From positions 1,364,001 through 1,428,000 of the forward strand of contig JASJZH010000002.1 in NCBI GenBank assembly GCA_037178975.1: a stretch of DNA of 64,000 nucleotides, read 5' to 3'. Origin of the DNA: Oscheius tipulae. Lineage: Eukaryota > Nematoda > Chromadorea > Rhabditida > Rhabditidae. Positions 34,481-44,935 of this stretch are shown in pieces. The position numbers and the translations under genes are program-made. Every line of letters starts with the position of its first letter. The first letter of the stretch is position 1. Below the pieces are notes generated by a model. That model did no database searches and was not told the DNA's origin. It was given only the letters and a program-made list of their open reading frames with translations.

Positions 34481-36515
34481 ATGGGACAGGAAGTCGAGGA
34501 CAGCGAATACACGGAACTCGCCAAGGAACAGGTGAGTCTTGGAACTTCTGGATTCAATACCCAGTGAAATGCACCACGGGGGAAACAGCTGTTGCGTGGC
34601 CCTTTGGCCTCCCAAGACCCAGCCTCTTTTTCCTGCAGAGCCACATTCGTTTTCTTCCACCAACCTGCTGCCCCCAGCAAAAATCTAGGCTCCGCAACAG
34701 CTTCCAGCTTTTCTAGGCAACGATTTATTTAAGTTGTGATCTCATAGGTTCAATTTGAAATATGGTGGGTAAGCTGTCTAACTGTCACATATGGTACTTC
34801 AAACGTGTGAACAGCAATGGTGAAACTCTGGATTTCAGGGTCAAAAAGCTGTGCCAACCAACTCAAAACGGGACTTCTTCCGTCTGCTGGGGATCTGTTC
34901 CCTGCTCTCTTTTAGCGTCAATTTTCAGGTAAGAACCTTTGATTTCTGTTTACAAAGTGGTTCAGTACTCGTTCTCCTCGACCTATACCAACTCTGCTGT
35001 CGATTCTTTCAAAGTCTACATCAATGAGTCGTACCAAAAGAAGGACATACAGATAACAGAGAGCGAGTACTCTCTGCTTTGGAACATCATCTGTAATATT
35101 TGGTTCATTGGCTTCTTTGCTGGAATCTGGATCAGTAGATGGCTGACAGACCGCTTTGGAAGGAAACGTAAGTCTCTCTCTCTCTGTCCTTACGTCTCTG
35201 TCTCTATGTCTTTCTCTGTGGTCCAATCCAAATCTTTTCAGCCGCCTTCCTCATCGGCAATGGTCTGAACGTCATCGGATCCGTCATTCGTTTCTCGGCC
35301 ATCCCCTTCTACGAACCATCACTTCTCCTAGTCGGTCGCCTCGTCTGCAGCACGGCCACTAGCATTTCATATTGCTCCCTCATCCTCTATCTTCAAGTCA
35401 GTTGTTCCAAAACCCAGTAATCACAGTTCTAGGAAGTTCCTCCCAGCAATCGACGCGGCTCAACCAGCTGTCTCAATGGTTGCATCTATTCCATCATCTC
35501 GATTTTCGGCATCACTCTGGGAAATGACGAGCTACTTGGCAAAGATCTGGGCTGGTACCTGGGCTTTCCCATCATTCCCTGCATCCTCAGCTTCGTTGCC
35601 TTACTCTTCTTCCCAGAGACACCAAAGTTCTTGGTCTCTCGCGGAAAGTACGAGAAGGCTGAAGACTCTGTTGCTTTCTACCATGGACAGTCTGCCGACG
35701 TTGAGGAGACTGTCAAGATCATTCAACACGATGTGGAGGATGCTTCTCACGAGAAGATTTCCTACTTGGATTTGATCCGAGAACGTCACCTTCGAAACGC
35801 TCTCTGGTGTGCTCTGGCAGCACTTCAGAACTCTGCTGCTCTGTGGTCTATCCTTCTTTCTTCGACCTTCTATCTGGAGAACAGTGGAATCGATCATCAT
35901 ATCTCCCAGTGGTCGAGTACGGTCATGGCAGTCGCCTACTTCGCAGGAACCACGACTGGAGTCTTCTGTATTGATAAGTGAGTCGAGACAGAGAGTCAGA
36001 AAAACAGAGATAGAGAGACAGAGAGATAGAGAGACAAAGGGACTTTTCAGATTCGGAAGACGTCCAATGTTGATCTGGTCTAACATGGCCAACATGTCCT
36101 CTCTCGTCTTCTACACCCTGTTCGCTGAGCTGGATCCCTACATGCCCGGCCTCAAATACGGTTGTCTCCCTATGCTCGCCCTCTTCGGCTACTCTTTTGG
36201 AGCTGGAGTTGGGCCAGTTGCCCGCTTTATCGGAGCTGAGCTTGTCCCGCTCAAGTACAGAAGTTTGATGACAGCAGTGACATTCTCAGAGAATACGGTA
36301 CGTCACTCCACTGTCAAGCTTATAGTAAAATTTAGATAGTCAACGTTATTACAGCCTTCTCTTGCCGTCCATTATTCAATCTGATTGGTCCTTCAGCCTT
36401 CGTCATCATCTACGTCGTTCCGTCCATCTTTTGTATTCTCTACATCTGGAAGTACCTTCCAGAAACGAAAGGTCGTGAGACGAGAGAAATTGTAGATATT
36501 CTCAGGACACAATGA
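34481..36515 (+). CDS. MFS facilitative sugar (glucose) transporter, SLC2/GLUT-like
   Basis: Seven exons (34481-34531, 34839-34928, 34966-35167, 35242-35396, 35433-35977, 36051-36297, 36336-36515) close in frame at 489 aa, a typical 12-TM GLUT size. It would carry hexoses or related polyols through the plasma membrane. Sugar-porter signatures are present: DRFGRK after TM2, GRLVCS in TM4, PETPKFL after TM6, DKFGRRP after TM8 and PETKGRE after TM12. The N-terminal extracellular loop has NESYQ (glycosylation site). A ttctacag acceptor lies 13 bases before the ATG. aataaacg near 36552 is the likely poly(A) signal. Substrate cannot be told from sequence. Confidence 0.94.
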
Positions 36516-36624
36516 TTGCTTTAAGCTAAACAAAACTGTATCTCACTTACAAATAAACGTTGTTCACTTTGAAAAGGGATCGGAAGACCCATCAATTCTC
36601 AGCAACGCTTTATTCTATGAACAA

Positions 36625-37122
36625 TTATGAGATTGAGGTCTCACCCATTGAAATTTCTTCTTCATCCAACAATCCCTCATAAACCTCCCCTTCGATCAGG
36701 TCGTATTCTCCTGGACGAATCAGCGTGCAGCACCAGACAAATGTAAGCAAGGCAGGAGGTACTGGAAGATTTATATCCAAGAAAATTGAATCACATACTT
36801 AGATAGAGGTTGAGCTTATAAAGAACTGTCTCCAGCTCAGTCACTTGATGTCCGTAGTGAGCCTCAACGAGATTGAGACTGATAGTCGAGAGATCACTGA
36901 AAGAGAATCACAATTACTGTCACTGTCACTGTCGCTCTCACAGCCTCATTCTCCCTTTACCTACAGTACGACCTCGCCGATTCCTATAGTTTTAATGAAA
37001 TTCCGGAGGTCAGAGAGTTCTTCATAGCGTCTATAGAACAGACAGTATAGAAGAAGCCGAGAGGAGAGGATTATAGTGAGAATTGAAGGAAACAGAACAT
37101 CAAAACCGAATGTGTAGTCCAT
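36625..37122 (-). CDS. Small membrane protein, unknown
   Basis: Three exons (36965-37122, 36799-36896, 36625-36761) join in frame to 130 aa. A first TM segment (VLFPSILTIILSSRLLLYCLF) is followed by a charged region, then a second short hydrophobic stretch (PPALLTFVWCCTL) and an acidic C-terminus (EGEVYEGLLDEEE). It starts MDYTFGFDV. It overlaps no other gene and lies 0.2 kb downstream of the MARCH-type ligase on the same strand. An operon-like arrangement is possible but unproven. No family recognised; the N-terminal start could be extended by an unseen exon. Confidence 0.65.
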
Positions 37123-37309
37123 GTTAGTGGGGCAGGGGGCAGGTTCTTCTCTTCTAATAGTCGACTGGGAGAGGCTGTCATTACGTTGCTGTGGTGACTC
37201 TCTCAGACAGAGAAACAAAGAGACAGAGATTCACAGAGACAATGACATTTCAATGTAGAATCCTTCGATTTTCATTATCAACTAAAAATTAGTAAAATAC
37301 AGTAAGTAT

Positions 37310-38140
37310 CTATTTGATCACGTTGACAAAGACCATTTTTTGGTTCTGATTGTATAGTCGAACCACCTTCTTCCCAATGAAAAGTGCCAGAGGAACGAGA
37401 ATTAGAATCCAGAAGGCAAGGATGATGCAGTTGAACAATGAGTAAGCTTGGAAGGCCCTGAAAAGTCTCCTCTCAGAATAGTTTGTATTGCTTACTTCAG
37501 CTGGGATAGGTTATACATGGCAAGAATCGCCTGTGAGAAGATAATGGCCACATTTCGAAACTCGCTCATTGAGACAACTGATGAAAAAGTCCACTGGGAC
37601 AATCTCTTCCATCTGTATTCCACGGCGAAGACTGCCTTGCAAGCTTGGCACTTCTGATAGAAGACAGTCAGAGAGGCACAGAGATAGCGAGACTGATAGA
37701 CGGAGAGACATAGAGACGAAAGAGACAGAATATAATACCTTTCGCTGGTTGATGACAAAGTCCTGTTGGAGACACTCTTGGTGGACGTATTGCATAGTTC
37801 CGCTGCATTTGCATGGGCTGACAAGAAGAGACGAATCGTTGACTGTTTCAGCACAGTAACGGCAGTCAGCTGAGAAGGACATCTCGTCAGAGACGTGCTG
37901 ATGGTGGGAGAGACAATGCTTTGAATCAGTCCACGTGGATATCGCTTGTTGGAAGCACAGCTTTGTGAAAAGGAGAGGCGCGATCGCTGGTATCGTAAGA
38001 AGCTGTGGCTCTCTTACGGTACTGGCACCGTAGGAGGTATTCTCTCTCTCAGGGTACTTTACTGAGGCATCCTGGCGACTGCTGATCTTCGTATGATCTG
38101 CTCCGTCTGTGTACCTTAGCAATAAGTATTGACATGCCAA
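37310..38140 (-). CDS. MARCH-type RING-CH E3 ubiquitin ligase
   Basis: Three exons (37739-38140, 37496-37653, 37310-37457), 235 aa, exactly in frame. Membrane-associated RING-CH ligases ubiquitinate membrane proteins and route them to endosomes and lysosomes. The RING-CH set (C4HC3) runs from CRYCAE through SPCKCSG and VHQECLQ to KCQACKAVF, around residues 94-145. Two TM segments follow (FRNVAIIFSQAILAMYNL and LFNCIILAFWILILVPLALF) with a basic C-terminus. The first 90 residues are polar and not conserved. Intron 1 is GAGACA-rich. Confidence 0.9.
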
Positions 38141-38312
38141 GAGATGAAACTCGAAGCTCTGTAATTGTTCCGTTACAAAAGCAGAAATAGGAATTAAATC
38201 AATTTTTTCAAGAAAAACAGGCAGTTACAGAGTCGGAGAGGTACAGAGAGACAAAGAGACAGACAGACTACAAATATCAACAAGGCTCCAAATAATTTAT
38301 TAGGTCAGATCA

Positions 38313-38619
38313 TTACCATCCCGGAGTAGTAGAGAAAGCCGATGCTGAAACAACTTGGCATGGTTCAGAGACTAAACTTACTACTGTTACATTCCCTCGA
38401 ACAGATCCGGTAGTCACAATCCTGAGGGACACATCTGGGTCTGGGAATGTAGGTAATGGAAGTGTCGATGCACTTACAACCTCCGGGACAGACTGTCTCA
38501 CGGCAGGTCTTGTCTAGTTCCGATTGCGAGAGAGAAAATGACAGAAACTCACAATAAGGACTGATAGATTGCGAAACTGTGACGAGAAGGAACAAGGAGA
38601 GCAGAACAGGCGACATCAT
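38313..38619 (-). CDS. Small cysteine-rich secreted peptide
   Basis: Three exons (38553-38619, 38382-38513, 38314-38344 plus stop to 38313) give 76 aa in frame. The signal peptide (MMSPVLLSLFLLVTVSQS) precedes a compact domain with nine cysteines: CRETVCPGGCKC, then RCVPQDCDYRICSRECN. The spacing does not match ShKT or Ly6 exactly, and I recognise no family. It is expected to be secreted and disulphide-rich. Confidence 0.75.
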
Positions 38620-38747
38620 AGCGGACAAGTGTCCAGCTCTGTCTATAGAGTTTGTTTGAGGAGCTGACGTACAGCCGGCGGGCATCTTGACGGGATTTTC
38701 ACACGCGGGAAGGGGGATGAACAAAACAAGAGGACAACTTTATTGGC

Positions 38748-39536
38748 TCAACCGTGATGGACATTAGAATGCATACCCGGATGTGCTGCCATCTTGTTGG
38801 CAGGGTGGGCCATCATTGGGTGAGCCTTGTTACCTCCCATGGCCCCGTTGCTCAACATATGGGTGCCCATGATGAAGGCGGCTCCAGCAGCTCCCATGTT
38901 TCCAGAATGTCTACCGTGTCCGCCGCGAGCCATTTCTTTCATGTGTCCGCCTTGTCTGTGATCACCTCCCTTTCCATGGTGGCCGAAGGCGATCCTAGGA
39001 ATAGCGAAAATGACGTCGACGGCCTGGAAACAGGATCTCTGCCTCTCTGTCTCCCCTACCTGTCTACTGCTATTCCTCAGCTCCTCGATAGCCTCAAACA
39101 TCGCAGCTCTGGTCTGCTGTTCGTTGTTGAAAATATTCTGGAGCTCAGAGTTGACTGCGTTCAGCTGGGAGATGAGATTCGTGACATTTTTCTGCATGGC
39201 AGTCTTCCAGTTGGAGATGTTGGTGAAGTGTTCAGTCACTTGCTCCTAAAGCCTACAGTTCCTAGCGTAACCGGCAGAACTCACACTGCGGTTGTACTTC
39301 TCAGCCCAAGTCAGGACAGCCTGTTTCTGCTGGGCAATCGTGTTGTTCTCATTCTTCCAAATAGCATGAAGCTCCTGGACAGCGGCTGGCTCTAGTCCTT
39401 TGAAGAAAGCGAACATCTTGTCACCGAAGCCTCCGAACATCATCCCATGTCTTCTGTCACCGCGATCTCCGTCCCCAGCCATCATCTTGTGGGCTGAAAC
39501 AAGACCGAGGAGAGCAATAGCAATGAGGAACTTCAT
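38748..39536 (-). CDS. SXP/RAL-2 (DUF148) family secreted protein
   Basis: Three exons (39285-39536, 39060-39245, 38748-39023), 237 aa, all phase 0. It has a signal peptide (MKFLIAIALLGLVSA), a His/Met/Gly-rich spacer, and then the DUF148 domain starting LEPAAVQELHAIWKNENNT and running through helices with NLISQLNAVNSELQ to AAMFEAIEELRN. This family is restricted to nematodes, is secreted and is often immunodominant; its role is unknown. The C-terminal 80 residues are an unusual Gly/His/Met-rich tail (GGHGRHSGNM, HPMMAHPANKMAAH). A TATA element (tataaat) lies about 50 bp upstream. Confidence 0.92.
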
Positions 39537-39585
39537 AGTAGAGAGACAGGTAGTCGGAATGTTATGACATGGTTGATCCGCTCCG

Positions 39586-39592
39586 ATTTATA
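39586..39592 (-). promoter_or_regulatory. TATA box of SXP/RAL-2 gene
   Basis: TATAAAT on the minus strand, about 50 bp before the ATG. Confidence 0.6.
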
Positions 39593-40071
39593 TCCCCATC
39601 CTCTTCGAATAACACTGAACTTTGTTAATTTACAGATCCTCGTCCAATCCCCCTACCAGTGCGATCTGTGAAACCGAAACGGGAACAGTTTTGAAAAAGG
39701 CAGAGATGTCTGATGAGGGCAGTGTGTACCCAGTTCCTACTCGACTACCAGGGTGTAGATGGGAGAGAGCATCATTACTTTTCTGAAGGAGAAGCTGATT
39801 AGCACCGAGCAATCACATGACCTGCTCCGACAAATTGTAATTATGACTCTGATCATCAGTATTTGATGCAATTGGGAAAAAAAGTGGAGGTATGATATAA
39901 TTAGGAGAGATCAGTAGATGTCGTTGCTTTTGAGGCAGAAAGAGACAGAGAGTGACAGTGACATTACTCACCCAGGCCACAAAATACCCTTCCTCTTCCC
40001 GAATCCTCTCTCCCACCTCCAATTATGTCACTCAGCTTCAATGACCTGTAATCAAGTCATACTTGTTAGGT
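39593..40071. other. Divergent intergenic region
   Basis: This lies between the SXP/RAL-2 gene promoter and the 7TM receptor start. No other feature is recognised apart from a GTGACAGTGACA motif near 39950. Confidence 0.4.
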
Positions 40072-41777
40072 ATGTTCTTCTCGGCGTCGGAGAAACCTCA
40101 AGAGTCCAATACTACATATAGTAATAGTACAACCGGAGGCGGTCCCAGTGACATCGGCTTCTATATCTACTTCTATCTACACAATACTATCAATGGGATC
40201 ACTGTCTTTTTGAACTCGGCCGTGACCATCATGATCATCTTGAACCGGAAGAAAAGTTTTGCTGTAAGTTGGGCCATATCTGTATGGAGGCACCTGGTTC
40301 AGACTCCTTTCTATGGATTGACCGCTCTTCTGATGACAGTCCTCTTCATTGTGGGAGTAGTCAATATGACTCATAGCATCATGTTCATGGGTCTTGGAGT
40401 ACGGAGTGATGCTTTGGACTTTACTGCTACCGTGAGTATCTGCTTTGGGACCAGGACAGGCCCAGGCTTGCCTAGCGGGCCCGTGTCAGTAAGGCGCATA
40501 TTCGGGGAAAGGCGAAATTCTTGGCACCCCTTTTTAAACACAAGTTTATAGAGATCTAGTCAAAATGGGTGCCAAGTTCTCTTGCTTAGTTCGTGAGAAT
40601 TAGCGACTTACTGGCGCACACCGGGTCAACACGGGCACGCTGGACAGCCCTGGAAGGCCGTCTGGGTGAACTGCAGTAAGACGCAATGTGTTTAGATCAC
40701 GGATCTCTACACCTCTTACTATTCCGTCGTTCTTATTTGGCTCCTTGGCCTGAACCGCATGGCCATCTTTACAATGCCCAAGCTGAATCAGTTCATCTTC
40801 ACGAGGCAAGAGAAGTTTTTTGATATGCACGCGAGATAGTACGGGTGCGGGACGGGTGCTTCACACGCCAAAACATTGATACAAGTTCAAGAATTGATTT
40901 TCCAAAGTTGTGATGTTCTGCAAAGTTTTAGATTATGATACAGGCTACAATTATTTAAAACTCGAAACCAACTTTTAATCCGAAACTTTGGGATGTCGAA
41001 CCTGTACTCAGACAAGCTATAATTTACTGTTTTCCTGTTCAGAAACAAGTTGATCTTCGTCTTGACAACGCTCACTATACTCATGATCTTCGTCACCTTG
41101 TGGTTATATGAAACTTGTGGGATTGGATTGAATAGCACCGGAACAGCGACAGCGTCCAATCTACGTCTATTATACGTGATACCGCATGTTTTTTCGCAGC
41201 AAATCATAAGTTCAGATTGTGAACGCTGTCTCTTACTGTATTCCACTCAGTTCCTGTCTCTTCTACATCCGTCTCTATGTCCATTTGAGGAAGAATCGGC
41301 GACAAACTACAGCCCAGTCGGTTAAGGCAACTTTTGGGAAGGCGGAGACTACGACAGCTACGCAAGGAATTGTTATACTAGTTACTTATTTGGTGAGCCC
41401 GTCCCTCAGTCTCTCTATCACTCTCTTTTCATCTCTCTGTATTTTTGTCTCTCTGCCTCCCCGTTTCTCTGTCTCTTTCCGACAATGAGCTTTAGCTGTG
41501 CATGGTGGTACACATCGCGATGCAGATCATTCCAAGAAATGGTACACTTCGTCTATATATGAACGGATTGCAAGATATCGTAGAATCTATGCCTCAGCTG
41601 GTCATTCCTATTAGTACTATCAGATACAGCAAAGAGGTAAGAGTCAGTATCCCGATCACTGTTACCGCCCCTGTTTAGATGCGTCGGACCGCCAGAAGAC
41701 TCTTCTGTCTATCCAATTTAACAACTGGGTCCACATCAATAGTAACCAATCAGAGTGTCGGAGCCAGGAATAGGTAA
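40072..41777 (+). CDS. Serpentine 7TM chemoreceptor-like GPCR
   Basis: Seven exons (40072-40263, 40303-40431, 40696-40805, 41043-41175, 41216-41392, 41496-41636, 41679-41777) join in frame to 326 aa, a typical nematode serpentine-receptor length. Hydrophobic segments fit seven TMs: TAVTIMII-like TM1, TALLMTVLFIVGVVNM, SYYSVVLIWLLGLNRM with NR in the DRY position, FVLTTLTILMIFVTLWLY, SYCIPLSSCLFYIRLYVHLRK, GIVILVTYL then LCMVVHIAM, and the last segment ending in the MPQLVIPI-IRYSKE region. Intron 1 is 39 nt and open in frame, intron 3 uses a GC donor. N-terminal NTT and NST sites suggest glycosylation. The ligand is unknown. Confidence 0.8.
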
Positions 41778-41880
41778 TTCCATGATCTCTACTTGAACTC
41801 ATTGAACTAAAGCCTCGATTGTATTACCGCAAAGAAAAACAAAGTAATAAATTATAACAAAGTTCAACAAGACCCGTCTC

Positions 41881-42983
41881 TTAGAACTCATCGTGAGGTC
41901 CTTTCTTGGTTCCAGGCTCATAGGTCTCAAACTTGGCCTCGTTGCCTCCAGTTGTAGGAGTCTCAATGTTCAGCCATTCGTTCTTCTTTCCAAGTCGGAC
42001 TCCGGCGACCACCTTCTTTCCGTCGAGGACGTTGGCAGAGATCTTCCAGTCTCCCTGAAAATCATGGATAGATAAAGAGACATAAAGAGCGTGGAGGCTC
42101 ATTTTGAGAACAATCACATTTTGAGATAAAAACACACAACAGGTTCTGCGCCCTCGAGAGCTTTTGCAAGTGGTAAAAAACTGGGGGGGGGTCGAGCCCT
42201 GAACCTACAAATTATTAGACGATGGTTAGAATGCTTGTCTGGAATTCAAACGTCACCGAGGGGTGTTGGTACGATCCCCACGGGTGCCAAACTTATTGGT
42301 TTTACGTTTCTAGGCTGCTGAATGTGATTTCATTACACTTTGCTTTTAGCTTTTAGAACTGGGAAGACGGGTATCCCACTTACAATTAGTCAGAGACAGA
42401 GAGAGAGAGAGGGAGAGAGAGGGAGTTAGAGAGGGAGACAGAACTCACGGCGAGCTGAGGAATAGGCATTGGTCCAATGTCGATGAGATCCTTGCTAGCG
42501 AAGAGACTGATGTCAATCTTGGGGGTCTTGCTAGTGAGCATGCCGCAGATCTTCTCTCCAATCAGCTTACAGAGGTCATACTTGCAGAGCTCGTTAGGGA
42601 CGAACTGGTTCTTGCTTACGCCGTTCTCACACACAACTCCGATCAACCAGGACTGTTTCTCGACCGACAGAGCCAGATTATGGGGCTTGTTCGGGTCTTC
42701 CTTCACACCCTCACGGATTTCAATGGATCCTTTGGCGATTTTGAAGTTTCCGGGCAGCTGGAAGCTGGCAGAGTCTCCCTGACAGGCCGGCTTCTTGTCC
42801 GCATCGTAGGTCCAGATCTCGACATCGTGGAACAGAATCTTGCCCTTGCCTGAGTATCCAATGTGGATAGACTGAGAGAAACTGACCGTTGGTAGTGTCG
42901 AAGACCTGGATGACATTGTCAACACCGTCCTCGCAGCCAAGGACAGCAGAGACGGCCAGGAAGAAAGCCAGTATCCTCAACAT
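41881..42983 (-). CDS. Secreted ML-domain-like protein (GM2-activator type)
   Basis: Three exons (42906-42983, 42449-42871, 41881-42054), all phase 0, 224 aa. It has a signal peptide (MLRILAFFLAVSAVLG) followed by CEDG. The beta-rich body has paired cysteines (VVCENG, CKYDLCKLIGEKIC) and a late PIPQLAGDWKISANVLDGKK strand, resembling lipid-binding ML/GM2-activator proteins. The assignment rests on pattern only. The first intron is 34 nt; without it the frame breaks. The second intron (42055-42448) holds a poly-G tract and a tRNA-like sequence. Confidence 0.7.
42210..42290 (+). other. tRNA-like sequence in an intron
   Basis: gatggttagaatgcttgtct resembles a tRNA D-arm/A box, and ggtacgatccccacgggtgcca about 40 bp on resembles a T-arm/B box with a 3' acceptor strand. 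No matching 5' acceptor strand is seen, so this is at most a tRNA relic or a SINE head. Confidence 0.3.
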
Positions 42984-44641
42984 TCTACCTGAAACTGGAC
43001 AGATTGAGAGGAAATGGAGAAAGAGACTGATAGAGTGATGGCTCTGAATGTGGACCTAGGCCTTATCTTGGAGTCGTAAAAAGTGTACGGACACGTAGAC
43101 TTAATTTCATTGATTAGTCAAATTGAAGTCCTTAAATAGACTTCATCATTACATTACAGTTTAGAAGACGGTAATTCGGTAACTGTTTTTGTCAAGCAAT
43201 TCAATGGGTCTCCTAGTCCGACTTTCGGTCAAGCTTCGAGAAGTCTAATGTCTTGACTCCTAGCCGGAGTACCCTAAATGACTTGTTTTCCTCTTCCTCA
43301 AGGAGCAAGGGAATCAATATGTAGTTTTCTAGGAAGAAGAACGAGTAATTTCTACTTTCCAGAGCAAATCGCGACAAGACTCAAATTACGTCTGACGCGG
43401 GTACAAAGAATGATGAACATTACGAGTTAGAGCTACAAAACATCCTAACTTTTTTCCTTGAAATCTATGTCTACTTGGCAATGGTGACAGGTGGCGCCAG
43501 CGCTACTAAAAGAATCCCAAGTTCCATCCACGCCGCGACCCAACCAAGGCTTCCATCCTCACGAGGTAGGTAAATTGGTAATAGCTTGCTACGAAGGTGA
43601 AGGCGATCCTAGAAAAGGCTATTCAGCTTTGAAATGTATTACCCAGCGACCCGAAAGTTTATCTTTTACCTTTATCCTTGGCAATCCTTCGCGAACATAT
43701 GCCAAGCCCTGGAACTGGAATGACCAGTTGAGATAAACAAACTGTCTGGCCAGAAATCAAACCGTTTACTGTATCTATTAAGATTATTTGACATATAATG
43801 CAAGCTCTGAAGCGGCCGTACTCACTTGTTCGTTATCCCATTGGGACTTGAATTTTTCACTGTGAGACAGATTGTTGAAAAATTAAAGAGATTTATAGAG
43901 AGAAAACTGGAAAAAATGTTCCTACAATGTCAAGGGACAAGTGTTGAAAAACAAGAGTCACAGAGCGTGGTACTGTTGTAAACAATCGGGAAAATACAAC
44001 TTTACTTAATGTTTACGAGGCAGAACAGGAGGAATCTTTAGATTTTAAGCTGCTGGTAGAGAGAAACGTAATCGTAAAGGCATTCAAAACATTATCTCGA
44101 ACCCGGCTGTTCCAGTTGTTATCAAGGGCTGTAAAACGTAGTCCGGTGCGCCGGATTCGACCTTATAGTACTTTCATGCTACTTTTTGAATTGGAAAAAG
44201 GACAGCTACATGTTCAGAAAACGAGAGACAGGAGGCAAACCAAAATGGTCGATGTTATAACGCGGGAGATGACTGGTTGCTGCAACCAAAAGATCCGATA
44301 AGAAAGCTGTCAAAGGAAGCAATCGGTCCGAAGTTGATAAGGTGTCTCCTGGACACACACATGGGGAAGGATCGAGTGCTAGTCAACGTGTACTAGTAGG
44401 ACAGGGACAGATATCGAGATGCGGAACCGGTTTTGGTAGTTTTGTGTGACTCGTAGCATTCGTCTCCCTGTTATTTGAATTGAACTAAACACAACAGCGA
44501 GTTTCGAAAGGAGAGTCGATAAAGTTTCTGTCTCTCTGTCTCACTGTCACTCTGTCTCAGTTGCAAAAACTTCAAAGTTTTCTTTACTAGAGGAAACAAT
44601 TAGCACTCTCCGATGTATAAGTTTGTTTGGATCTAACAATT

Positions 44642-44935
44642 TAAAAAGTTTCGTGTTGGAAACTTTGGGACCTTTACTACTGAACAATCAAAAGCGTTCA
44701 ACCAAGACAGTAGCGATGCTGGAGAGTTTGTCAAGTCGACAGTCTGCTCCGAGAAGATCCCGAACGATGAAAGTAGAAGTGGAAGAAGCGACTCCCACGA
44801 CCCCATCATCGCGCGAAAATGCACAGCTTGGATTCAGGGACAGAGTCAGGACAGTAACGAGAAGACGACCGTTCAACGGAAAGAGTCCCGAGTAGTCTAT
44901 CCTACCGAAGGACAGAAAAATCAAGATGAGTGACA
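44642..44935 (+). other. Possible orphan exon (two overlapping open frames)
   Basis: One frame reads FKKFRVGNFGTFTTEQSKAF and continues polar to a stop near 44935; another starts at an ATG at 44719 and ends at 44895. Composition is protein-like but neither has convincing splice sites or a relative. It could be a terminal exon of a fast-evolving gene. Confidence 0.25.

Noticed and set aside
43491-43736. Plus-strand frame of 81 codons (LVIACYEGEGDP)
   Set aside because: Possible transposon or gene remnant, but no splice partners, promoter or family match could be seen.
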